Source: Candidatus Omnitrophota bacterium (GTDB lineage Bacteria; Omnitrophota; Gorgyraeia; Zapsychrales; Zapsychraceae). Taken from it: a DNA stretch of 12,801 nucleotides. Below, in pieces: positions 1 through 6,233 of the stretch (position 1 is the first letter of the stretch; every line of letters starts with the position of its first letter). The stretch lies in NCBI GenBank assembly GCA_020430005.1, contig JAGQKQ010000032.1:1-12801 (forward strand), given 5' to 3'. The notes beneath the pieces were generated by a model. It did not search any database. It was given only the letters and a program-made list of their open reading frames with translations, and was not told where the DNA came from. Position numbers and translations under genes: made by a program.

Positions 1-190
1 TTTTTTATAGTTTTTCCTTAAAATATAGGGTTACTCTAAAAAAGCCTATTTAGATTACCTTAAAACCCTCGATCCGTCAAACAAAAAAATGTCGTAAGTG
101 CTTCATTTATAACAATATTCATCCCTATCCCCTACCTGCCATATAGGATTTTGCCGGAAAAGCTTCTTTTGGCCACCCCTAAAAATTTAT
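1..190. other. AT-rich intergenic stretch without a recognisable gene
   Basis: I see no credible reading frame on either strand here; the longest ATG-started frames I checked on the minus strand stop within about 20 codons. A short imperfect hairpin (153-173: GCC, a two-base bulge, AAAAG, a 3-nt loop, CTTTT, GGC) is present. It lacks a T run on either side, so I do not call it a terminator. The rest looks like ordinary AT-rich spacer to the left of the promoter near 191-220. Confidence 0.6.
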
Positions 191-220
191 TTGTTTTTTT
201 CCCTTGAAATGATGTATACT
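191..220 (+). promoter_or_regulatory. Candidate sigma-70 type promoter of the secreted-protein gene
   Basis: A TTGTTT box (191-196) lies 18 nt before TATACT (215-220), with TG directly in front of the -10 box. The word order TTGTTTTT, CCCTT, ATG, TATA closely resembles the better promoter at 1592-1620 that drives the other small secreted protein. If used, transcription would start near 227 and give a 5' leader of about 200 nt. No experimental support is available. Confidence 0.4.
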
Positions 221-227
221 TATTAGA

Positions 228-421
228 CTTACTTAGGTAAGGAACCTTTCGGAATATAACCAAATCCGCATAGAATTTACCCAATTTTTCAAAATACGAT
301 GCAGGTCGTTGTATTTTTATGTATATCTATAGGTAACCGGGAAAGCGTTACCTGGCTGTAAACATCAGCCAAAAATTATGGGGGCCCTAGTTATCGGGCT
401 AAGAAATAACAAATAAAGGAG
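228..421 (+). ncRNA. Structured 5' leader with several hairpins and a possible pseudoknot
   Basis: Between the candidate promoter and the start codon there are consecutive hairpins. They are 292-297/311-316 (AAATAC/GTATTT with an interrupted stem), 331-337/347-353 (AGGTAAC/GTTACCT), 353-358/366-371 (TGGCTG/CAGCCA, directly abutting the previous stem so that they could stack), and 384-387/396-399 (GCCC/GGGC). The loop of the last hairpin contains GTTAT (390-394), which can pair with ATAAC (406-410) just before the Shine-Dalgarno AAAGGAG (415-421), giving an H-type pseudoknot. It does not match the consensus of any riboswitch I know well, so it is only a candidate regulatory leader. Confidence 0.35.
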
Positions 422-429
422 AAAAAGAA

Positions 430-1050
430 ATGAAAAAATTCGCACTCGTATTAATGCTTTTGACTGGAATGGTTGTATCGGGACAATCTGTCCAAGCGCA
501 AACAAATGATTCGGCAGACTTTGTCGTTTCTATTGATATTCCGATTGCAACATCCATCTCTATCATTGCTACACCAGTTAATGCTCAATCAGGACAATTT
601 GGAAGTCCAGTAACAGCTTTAGACTTCAATCCTGTGACACTTAATCAAAGCCTTGGTGTATTTTTCCCTGATCATTATTTCGCTATTGATGTAGGGACAT
701 CTGGTGGAGCAGGAACTCCTGGTGTTACAGTAACATACCAGGAAGGAAGCAATCCAAACTCACCAAACAATGGTCTTGGGTGGAAATCAACAATGACATT
801 TGTCAGAGTTGAAACAAATGCAGAGGTTCCTTTGGCCGGACACGGACCGAAAAAACTTCTAAAAGACCTAGCCGGTGAAACAGTAGCACCTGCCGAATTA
901 ACAGGTGGTTTTTTAAGAATGTACGTCGGTCTTGCGACATTAGACCCTAACGCAACTATCCCTGATCCAGCAGGCGCAGAAGTTTTCTCGCTAGGTGACG
1001 CGGGTGGAAGCTACGATGGTCTTTTAACCATTTCAGCAACTGTTTCATAA
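430..1050 (+). CDS. Secreted pilin-like or coat-like beta-rich protein, function unknown
   Basis: A 206-residue protein with a clear Sec signal peptide: MKK start, hydrophobic core at about 4-17, likely cleavage after VQA (residue 23). The mature part is rich in Ser, Thr, Gly, Val and Pro, has no Cys, and looks all-beta. It begins with a DFVVSIDIPIA strand and ends with a GSYDGLLTISATVS strand. That layout (secreted beta-sandwich closing on a G-x-Y-x-G-x-L-x-I-x-A-x-V strand) recalls DUF4402, spore-coat-U and WxL type surface or fimbrial subunits, but no defining motif fixes a family. The start is supported by AAAGGAG eight nt upstream. It is monocistronic: a long structured leader precedes it and a strong terminator follows 15 nt after the stop. 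It probably acts outside the cell membrane as an abundant surface or fibre protein; that role is inference. Confidence 0.82.
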   Translation: MKKFALVLMLLTGMVVSGQSVQAQTNDSADFVVSIDIPIATSISIIATPVNAQSGQFGSPVTALDFNPVTLNQSLGVFFPDHYFAIDVGTSGGAGTPGVTVTYQEGSNPNSPNNGLGWKSTMTFVRVETNAEVPLAGHGPKKLLKDLAGETVAPAELTGGFLRMYVGLATLDPNATIPDPAGAEVFSLGDAGGSYDGLLTISATVS

Positions 1051-1065
1051 CGAAACAATTCTCAT

Positions 1066-1103
1066 AAAAAAAGCCGTCTATTCTTTAATAGACGGCTTTT
1101 TTT
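1066..1103. terminator. Bidirectional intrinsic terminator
   Basis: GCCGTCTATT (1073-1082) and AATAGACGGC (1087-1096) form a perfect 10-bp stem around a CTTT loop. It is flanked by seven A (1066-1072) and seven T (1097-1103), which extend the stem and give a U tract on either strand. It lies between the ends of two convergent genes (stops at 1050 and 1123) and should terminate both. Confidence 0.93.
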
Positions 1104-1122
1104 GTTATAAAAATCCTAAAAT

Positions 1123-1488
1123 CTAATTTATGGTAATTGTATTCGAAAGATTAATATCCGCACCCTGAATATTCGTTAAAACGACAATATTTGTCTGCAC
1201 AATCACATTAGATGACTCTGTGGCATGAACCTGAATCAGGCCGGACATTGCTCCCGCAACGCCTTGATCTAAAAAAGGAGTCAAAAAGGACAAGACATCA
1301 TTTCCAATATCTGTAGTATTTTTTTCTTCCGAAAGTTTGGCCAGGATATCAGGGAGGTTTCCAGCACTTATAGCATCCAGTTCCGCATCCGTTAGAATAC
1401 GGCTTTCGGCAAAAAGCGCGGATGGACTGCAAAGAAATAATAATAGAGAAACAACCGTAAGACTTTTTTTAAGACAGCTGACGACCAT
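1123..1488 (-). CDS. Small secreted protein with a DAELDAISAG motif, function unknown
   Basis: A 121-residue protein with a Sec signal peptide (basic KK at 8-9, hydrophobic 10-20, probable cleavage after LFA at 27). Right after cleavage comes ILTDAELDAISAG (31-43). Similar D-x-E-L-D-x-[IV]-[ST]-A-G segments occur near the start of many short bacterial exported proteins of unknown role, and look like the leader motif of double-glycine peptides. The last 30 residues alternate hydrophobic residues with Asn, Ser and Thr (NVIVQTN, IVVLTN, NLSNTITIN), suggesting beta strands that could stack or polymerise. The ATG start has AAGGAG with a 6-nt gap. It is transcribed toward 1123, has its own promoter and leader, and ends at the shared terminator. 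I do not recognise the family. Confidence 0.75.
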   Translation of the reverse strand: MVVSCLKKSLTVVSLLLFLCSPSALFAESRILTDAELDAISAGNLPDILAKLSEEKNTTDIGNDVLSFLTPFLDQGVAGAMSGLIQVHATESSNVIVQTNIVVLTNIQGADINLSNTITIN

Positions 1489-1496
1489 TCTTCACT

Positions 1497-1560
1497 CCTT
1501 GTTGGAAGGTTAGGTTCTAAAGCTTTGTGCCCTGTCCTTTCGGACAGTTTACCTTTTTCT
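1497..1560 (-). promoter_or_regulatory. c-di-GMP-I (GEMM)-like leader motif, apparently shortened
   Basis: Read on the minus strand, the leader has AAGGTAAAC, a perfect 6-bp stem CTGTCC/GGACAG (1547-1542, 1537-1532) capped by GAAA (1541-1538), then GGGCACAAAGC (1532-1522) and AACCTAA. This parallels the 5' half of the c-di-GMP-I riboswitch (GGCAAAC, stem, GAAA tetraloop, GACGCAAAGC, then a CCTAA receptor strand). Positions matching the known ligand contacts G20 and A47 of the Vc2 structure appear kept. The 3' half (P3 and the closing strand with C92) is not visible in normal form. CCTT at 1509-1506 could pair either with AAGG at 1555-1552 or with the Shine-Dalgarno AAGG at 1500-1497, which would suit a translational switch. 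Ligand identity is inference. Confidence 0.42.
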
Positions 1561-1591
1561 AAAAGTGACTTGTTTTCAATCTCTTACGTTA

Positions 1592-1620
1592 AATATAACA
1601 TGTTCGGAAGGGAAAAACAA
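1592..1620 (-). promoter_or_regulatory. Sigma-70 type promoter of the small secreted protein
   Basis: On the minus strand TTGTTT (1620-1615) is followed after exactly 17 nt by TATATT (1597-1592). TG one base upstream of the -10 box makes an extended -10. Transcription would start near 1585, leaving a leader of about 97 nt that contains the GEMM-like motif. It lies just downstream of the macro/Nudix stop at 1648, so the secreted protein need not depend on the long operon. Confidence 0.6.
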
Positions 1621-1647
1621 AGAGAGTATCCATTAATTTAGGCGGGT

Positions 1648-2583
1648 TTAAGACTGGCGGCCTTCTAAGTAATGCCGGATGACATCTTTATGATCAAACG
1701 CATACTCATGGTTCATAAGTTCTTCATAGGGAACAATTTTTAACCCTTTGGCATCATCGCCGAATTGGGGCGTTCCCACCCCTTTTCCAACAAAGACCGT
1801 GGTAATGGTATGAAAACGTGGATCACGGCCCTTCTCGCCATAGACACCAAATTCCCGCAGATCCTCTAAATCCATATTGGTTTCTTCTTTTGTTTCGCGG
1901 ATAGCCGCTTCCCGTTGATTTTCTCCAGGATCCAAAAAACCACCCGGAAGCGCCCATCCATAAGGAGGATTAGACCGTTCAATGAGAATAATGCCTTCCG
2001 GCAACTCAATAATGATATCCGTTGTATAATAAGGTTCGTCTCCCAGATGTTCTAATACATGCTTAATATAACCTCTCGCTTCTTTATCAAAAACCTTAAA
2101 GGTTTCATCATCATATAAACAAAGCGTTATTTCTCCCACGCCGGTATCGGTATGCCGGCAGAATTTTAGAATTTCCTGCACGATAATTTTAGCTGCGCCA
2201 AGGGCAGAAAAACCGCCCACACCACAACCCAAGGCAGGAATGGCAATGGAATACGCCTTGATTTCATCTGTACATTTTAAGGCGCTGGCAACGGCGGATC
2301 GCAAGATATCCTGATTTATTTGTTTCTGTTCATTAACTGTGACGGTATGAATCAAAAAATTCGCAGCTAGCTCTCCCGCATTGGTCCAAATGGCCTGCCC
2401 CGGTGACAACGGCCCTTTTTCAACAGCTTCCTCTTCAATGACCGATCCACCGCGACTTTTAATCATACCTGCCAGCCCTTCCTCCATTTTTAATGTTGGA
2501 TGAGCCGTATTAATAATCGCATCCACTTTTAATAAGGTAATATCCCCTTGAACGATGTTGACCGTTGTATTTTTAATTTTCAT
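1648..2583 (-). CDS. Macro domain-Nudix hydrolase fusion (ADP-ribose metabolism)
   Basis: A 311-residue two-domain protein. Residues 1-165 are a macro domain: VDAIINTAHPTL (20-31), then GLAGMI, GGSVIEEEAVEKGPLSPG (45-62) and the phosphate loop ALGCGVGGF (117-125). Residues about 185-309 are a Nudix domain with box G215-x5-E221-x7-R229-E230-x2-E233-E234, followed by RDPRFHTITTVF (253-264), a pattern typical of ADP-ribose pyrophosphatases. Macro domains bind or process ADP-ribose and its esters, and Nudix ADPRases cut ADP-ribose to AMP and ribose-5-phosphate, so the fusion probably works as a scavenging unit in the cytoplasm. Oddities are the usual NAAN becoming NTAH and the GGG stretch becoming EEG, so the catalytic state of the macro half is uncertain. 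The ATG lies two nt after the upstream nucleotidyltransferase stop, implying translational coupling. It is the last gene of the run; I see no clear terminator after it. Confidence 0.88.
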   Translation of the reverse strand: MKIKNTTVNIVQGDITLLKVDAIINTAHPTLKMEEGLAGMIKSRGGSVIEEEAVEKGPLSPGQAIWTNAGELAANFLIHTVTVNEQKQINQDILRSAVASALKCTDEIKAYSIAIPALGCGVGGFSALGAAKIIVQEILKFCRHTDTGVGEITLCLYDDETFKVFDKEARGYIKHVLEHLGDEPYYTTDIIIELPEGIILIERSNPPYGWALPGGFLDPGENQREAAIRETKEETNMDLEDLREFGVYGEKGRDPRFHTITTVFVGKGVGTPQFGDDAKGLKIVPYEELMNHEYAFDHKDVIRHYLEGRQS

Positions 2584-2585
2584 AT

Positions 2586-4037
2586 CTATTCAGGATCCTT
2601 TTTTTCTTTAACAAGCTTCCTGGCCAAGGTCATCGCCTGTGTTTTTGTTTTGATCTTTTGAAGAACTTGCTGTTCTTCTACTTCATCCAAAACCAATTTA
2701 AACAGAGGGGACGGTTTAAGTTTCAACGTTTTGATTAAGTCATTTCCATTAATCAGAGGAACAAACGGTTCTTCCTTTTGCTTTTCAAAATATTCGTGAA
2801 CCAACCCAAGACAGATATTTTCATGATGTTTTTGATCACTGTCCGTTGTTAATGGACCGCGTGTTGCCCGTTGGTCGGCTAGCGATAATAAAAGAATGCT
2901 GACCGATTCATCCTCTGTGTCGCGGAAATAACGAAACACCGCCCGGTCACTGGGCTTTTTAAAATTGGATAAATACCCCGGCCGCAAATGCCATCGCACC
3001 ATATCTTCTAACGCATGACGTTCTTTCGTTGATAACTTAAGCATTTTGGCAATTTCTTTAACAATTTTCTGACCGGCATGCTCATGCCCGTGAAAAGTGT
3101 ACCGCTCTCCTTCTTTTTTACGCGTTTCGGGTTTTCCGATATCATGCAGCAGGCAGCCGAGCTTCATTAACGCGCGACGGCTGCGTCCTCCCCCGAGGTC
3201 CGTATTTAAATAAGCATTTAATTCATCTAATGATGACAACCCCAGTTTTTCGGGAGATTTTAGAATCTTCTCCATTTGAAAAACCGCTTCTAAAGAATGC
3301 GGCCAGACATCGAGATGATGATAACCTCCCTGCGAGCAGCCCGCCATAATCCGAATTTGCGGAATGACAACCGATAACAATCCGTAACGGTCCATTTCCT
3401 TTAAGACCGTAGTCGTTCTTTCGGATTCAAGAATTTTGAATAATTCATCCCGGACACGTTCGGGAGAAACATCTCTTAAAAGATCTTTTTCTTTTTTAAT
3501 TTGATTTAACGTACTGAGCTCAATGCGAAAATCCAAAACGGCTTTTAAACTAAACGCACGCATCATGCGCAACGGATCGTCACGCAAGGCTTTAATGGAT
3601 GTCCGCTTAATCCGTCCGGACTGAATGTCTTTAAGTGCGCGCTTTTTATCTTCGATCAGGTCATCGATGGTATCCAGTGATTTTAGTTTTTGGATATCAG
3701 CCACTAAGGTATTAATGGTAAAATCGCGATTTTTGAGATCGTCCTCTATCGTCGAAGCGCGGAAGTCGGCAAAATCAAACGTCAGGATTTTACCTTTTTC
3801 TTTTTTGACCACACGGGCGCAGCCATGGTCTTCATCCAAAAGAATATAACTGCCTTTTATTTGGTCCGCAAAATTCTTTGCCAACTTCAAGGCATTGTTC
3901 TGGACGGCAAAATCAAAGTCATGATTCTCGCGTTTAAGAACATAATCACGCAAGTACCCTCCGACAAGATAGACCGACACTTTTTGTCGCGCAGCAATAT
4001 GTTGTAATTTTTCAATATATGGAAATTCCTTAGACAT
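2586..4037 (-). CDS. cca: CCA tRNA nucleotidyltransferase / poly(A) polymerase family protein with HD domain
   Basis: A 483-residue class II (polymerase-beta type) nucleotidyltransferase. The head has LVGGYLRD (24-31) and metal-binding Asp40 and Asp42 in HDFDFAV. Next come NRDFTIN (103-109), DDPLRMMRAF (153-162) for nucleotide recognition, and SPERVRDEL (191-199). The second half is an HD domain with LHDIGK (297-302) and further His at 316, 318, 320 and 350, as in bacterial CCA enzymes that carry 2'-phosphodiesterase or phosphatase activity. It probably adds or repairs the CCA end of tRNAs; CC-adding, A-adding and poly(A) polymerases share this architecture and cannot be told apart here. The ATG follows the SGNH stop by 3 nt and its AAGGAA lies inside that gene, so the two are coupled. 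The C-terminal tail is Lys-rich. Confidence 0.88.
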   Translation of the reverse strand: MSKEFPYIEKLQHIAARQKVSVYLVGGYLRDYVLKRENHDFDFAVQNNALKLAKNFADQIKGSYILLDEDHGCARVVKKEKGKILTFDFADFRASTIEDDLKNRDFTINTLVADIQKLKSLDTIDDLIEDKKRALKDIQSGRIKRTSIKALRDDPLRMMRAFSLKAVLDFRIELSTLNQIKKEKDLLRDVSPERVRDELFKILESERTTTVLKEMDRYGLLSVVIPQIRIMAGCSQGGYHHLDVWPHSLEAVFQMEKILKSPEKLGLSSLDELNAYLNTDLGGGRSRRALMKLGCLLHDIGKPETRKKEGERYTFHGHEHAGQKIVKEIAKMLKLSTKERHALEDMVRWHLRPGYLSNFKKPSDRAVFRYFRDTEDESVSILLLSLADQRATRGPLTTDSDQKHHENICLGLVHEYFEKQKEEPFVPLINGNDLIKTLKLKPSPLFKLVLDEVEEQQVLQKIKTKTQAMTLARKLVKEKKDPE

Positions 4038-4040
4038 ATC

Positions 4041-5252
4041 TTAAAATAATTCCTTATCCATAAAATCAGCTAGTTCTTCAGCCAAAACGCGATGGCCGCT
4101 GATCGTTAAATGTCCGTCCCAATTCAAATAAAGTTTTTCTTTCGCACGCGCATTAAAGGGACCCAGCAGATCCAAAAAACGAATATTCTCTGCTTCGGCA
4201 AATTCCTTTAAACGTTCATTAATATAAATTCCCTGCTTTGTTTCTCCGAAAAACATACGGCCATTCTGTCCATATGTTTCCAAATCCAACTGAGCTTCAA
4301 TAGGAATATAAAACATCATAAATTGCGCGCCGTCATTTTCCACAAGATCTTTCAATGAGGAAATAAAATATTTTGTCTGTTTCCATCCCCGGCCGCGAAA
4401 GTCCGGCTCACCAAAAACGTTTTCATTATGATTCTGCACAACGTAAAACTGATACCCTTCCGCGAATTGCGGTTCAACTTTCATTGCCTGATGCGTAGGG
4501 TCTTTTTTATGACCTCTTTCCCGGGTTACAAAAATATATTGATAAAACTTACTGTGCTTCTTTAGAAATTTATGCGCCTTCATGATCCATGAATCAACGG
4601 AGATAATATCTCCGGCTTTAACCTGTCTGTCGACATACTTGGCCAGAAAATATTCATTAAGTTTGACAGGCAGGCCCTTGTCATCCAAAACACTTCTAGC
4701 CATGGAGGCATTGTCCTCAAAAACATCATTCGCGAATAATTGCAGGATTACCAAATCTGGTTTAAACTGACGGATCTTATTTTTGTAATGCAAATAATGC
4801 GTTATGGGAGAATATCCGCGAACACCCGCATTAATAACCTGAACTTTTTTTCCGTTAAATACATCCTGCTGATTAAACCACTGCTCCAAACGTTCCACGT
4901 AGCGGTCCGCCTCTTCTACCTGCATCCCTTCCGTGAAAGAATCTCCTAAAAAAACAACACGAAAAACAGTATCGTCCTTCGCAAAATCGACATCATCACT
5001 TTGCAACATACCATAATTATTTGTGCGGGGATGCGTGACAAATTCGGCATGGCTTTTATCACCGTAATAAACAAATGTATTGTTGGGACTCAGGGCATGA
5101 CCCAGATGATAATCCGGCACCCAGATATATTCACGTCGTTCATGCGCGACGTGATAGATCCGCATACCGATTTCCGCCAAAATGAAAGTAACAATCAGGA
5201 GGATAAAGAAAAAGACCAGGTAAAAAATGAATTGTTTTTTTGGTGAATGCAT
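4041..5252 (-). CDS. Membrane-anchored SGNH/GDSL-type hydrolase
   Basis: A 403-residue protein from the ATG at 5252. The open frame reaches a TTG at 5351, but that would overlap the preceding gene by 74 nt and add an unconvincing basic tail. A single transmembrane segment at about 8-28 (FIFYLVFFFILLIVTFILAE) places the rest outside the membrane. SGNH blocks are all present: GDSFTEG with nucleophile Ser105, Gly143 in NAGVRGYS, Asn175 in FAND, and Asp379/His381 in WDGHLTISGH. The family covers esterases, lipases and O-acetylesterases or acyltransferase-like enzymes acting on cell-surface glycans or lipids; the substrate cannot be told from sequence. It starts 25 nt after the DUF151 stop and lacks a strong Shine-Dalgarno. 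Operon context with tRNA and nucleotide genes gives no hint of role. Confidence 0.85.
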   Translation of the reverse strand: MHSPKKQFIFYLVFFFILLIVTFILAEIGMRIYHVAHERREYIWVPDYHLGHALSPNNTFVYYGDKSHAEFVTHPRTNNYGMLQSDDVDFAKDDTVFRVVFLGDSFTEGMQVEEADRYVERLEQWFNQQDVFNGKKVQVINAGVRGYSPITHYLHYKNKIRQFKPDLVILQLFANDVFEDNASMARSVLDDKGLPVKLNEYFLAKYVDRQVKAGDIISVDSWIMKAHKFLKKHSKFYQYIFVTRERGHKKDPTHQAMKVEPQFAEGYQFYVVQNHNENVFGEPDFRGRGWKQTKYFISSLKDLVENDGAQFMMFYIPIEAQLDLETYGQNGRMFFGETKQGIYINERLKEFAEAENIRFLDLLGPFNARAKEKLYLNWDGHLTISGHRVLAEELADFMDKELF

Positions 5253-5277
5253 GAAAATCGCGGCAGGAAAATATTGG

Positions 5278-5691
5278 CTATGTGTTTTTAAAAAGCGCCG
5301 ACTTTTCCATAACCCCCTCCTCAACAAAAATCTTAGCCCCGGTCCGAACAACCAGCGCTATTCCGTCGGAAGGACGGGCATCTACTTTAATCTTCTTTGT
5401 TCCACGTTTTAATTCCAGTTTGGCATGATAAGTATTATCTTCCATTTTATCAATAATGAGGCGCTCCAGACGCCCTCCCAAACTTTCAATAGTGGAAACC
5501 AAAAGATCATGTGTCATGGGGCGCGGGGGCTCCATGCCGGAAAGCTTCATCTTAATACTGGACGCTTCCAAAAACCCTATAACAATGGGAAACTGACGCT
5601 CTCCCGTTTTTTCTTTAAGGACAATAACCTGGTCCTGTCGTTTTTCATCAATAATAATTTTACTCAATTCAACTTCTATTAACTTTGACAT
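5278..5691 (-). CDS. Bifunctional nuclease (BFN, DUF151) family protein
   Basis: A 137-residue single-domain protein with the family signatures RQFPIVIG followed by EAS (32-44), PRPMTHDLL (56-64) and VDARPSDGIALVVR (103-116), ending FVEEGVMEK. Length is normal for the short bacterial form; no UVR or other added domain is present. Members are related to a plant nuclease with DNase and RNase activity, and bacterial ones are widespread but poorly characterised; cytoplasmic location is expected. The start ATG has AGGGG about 10 nt upstream. The spacer to nrdR is almost entirely made of a heptad palindrome (5708-5768). Which substrate it acts on is unknown. Confidence 0.9.
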   Translation of the reverse strand: MSKLIEVELSKIIIDEKRQDQVIVLKEKTGERQFPIVIGFLEASSIKMKLSGMEPPRPMTHDLLVSTIESLGGRLERLIIDKMEDNTYHAKLELKRGTKKIKVDARPSDGIALVVRTGAKIFVEEGVMEKSALFKNT

Positions 5692-5707
5692 GATAATATA
5701 CCCCTAT

Positions 5708-5768
5708 GTGATCAGTGGTCTGCTTTCTGTGATCACAACCGATCACTGACCACCGAACACAGATCACT
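5708..5768. repeat. Palindromic array of GTGNTCN heptads
   Basis: On the + strand heptads GTGATCA (5708-5714), GTGGTCT (5715-5721), a degenerate unit (5722-5728) and GTGATCA (5729-5735) are followed, after five bases, by inverted units GATCACT (5741-5747), GACCACC (5748-5754), GAACACA (5755-5761) and GATCACT (5762-5768). Nested 6-bp stems are possible: 5708-5713/5762-5767, 5715-5720/5748-5753 and 5729-5734/5741-5746. The last unit overlaps the nrdR stop codon (5767-5769). The same heptad family recurs at 9295-9343. Confidence 0.85.
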
Positions 5769-6222
5769 ATTTTTTGTCCAACATGATTTTCAATTCACTC
5801 ATGAATTGATTCACATCTTTAAACTGCCGGTAAACCGAAGCAAAACGCACATACGCGACTTCGTCCAACTCGGCCAGCTTTTCCATAACCATTTCTCCGA
5901 TATCTTTTGTCCCGATCTCCCGGTCAAACTTTCGCTGAATACCCCGTTCAATGTCCAATGTCAATTCTTCAATCTTTTCAATACTGATCGGGCGTTTTTC
6001 ACAAGCCTTAATAAGCCCGGAGACAATCCGTTCACGATCAAAAGGCTGCCGGCGACCATCACGCTTAACCACCATCAAAGGAACTTGTTCCACATACTCA
6101 TAGGTTGTAAAACGGTGCTGACATTCCAAACATTCTCTTCTTCGTCGGATAGAGGCGCCGTCACCGCTTAAGCGGGAATCAACAACTTTGGTTTCGGTAT
6201 GCGAACAAGACGGACATTTCAT
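5767..6222 (-). CDS. nrdR: Transcriptional repressor NrdR
   Basis: A 151-residue protein of standard NrdR length. The N-terminal zinc ribbon has CPSC (Cys3, Cys6) and CLEC (Cys31, Cys34) with the basic RRRRE segment between. The ATP-cone follows from about residue 49 (VVKRDGRRQPFDRERI) to about 140. NrdR senses ATP/dATP and represses ribonucleotide reductase operons at paired NrdR boxes. I see no convincing NrdR box pair in this window, so its targets lie elsewhere. It follows glyA, a pairing also common in other bacteria, across a spacer made largely of A-rich heptads. The ATG is fixed by MKCPSC; the ribosome binding site is weak (GAG about 10 nt upstream). Confidence 0.97.
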   Translation of the reverse strand: MKCPSCSHTETKVVDSRLSGDGASIRRRRECLECQHRFTTYEYVEQVPLMVVKRDGRRQPFDRERIVSGLIKACEKRPISIEKIEELTLDIERGIQRKFDREIGTKDIGEMVMEKLAELDEVAYVRFASVYRQFKDVNQFMSELKIMLDKK

Positions 6223-6233
6223 TAATTTGACTC

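Noticed and set aside
153..173. Imperfect hairpin as a terminator for a gene left of the window
   Set aside because: No T tract on either strand and a bulged stem.
331..410. c-di-GMP-I riboswitch in the first leader
   Set aside because: The GGTAACCGGG wording is suggestive of its 3' strand, but the GCAAAC, GAAA and GACGCAAAGC core is not present upstream; I keep it as an unassigned structured leader.
3625..3849. Plus-strand open frames inside the CCA nucleotidyltransferase and similar ones across 4582-12552
   Set aside because: They lie antisense or in another frame within strongly conserved genes, have no recognisable domains and lack ribosome binding sites; they are shadows.
5253..5351. 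N-terminal extension of the SGNH hydrolase from a TTG at 5351
   Set aside because: It overlaps the DUF151 gene by 74 nt, starts with TTG, and places a basic non-conserved tail before the transmembrane segment. The ATG at 5252 fits the operon spacing better.
5708..5768. CRISPR-like or prophage attachment repeat
   Set aside because: Units are 7 nt, mirror-arranged and contiguous, with no spacers of CRISPR size and no integrase or cas genes nearby.
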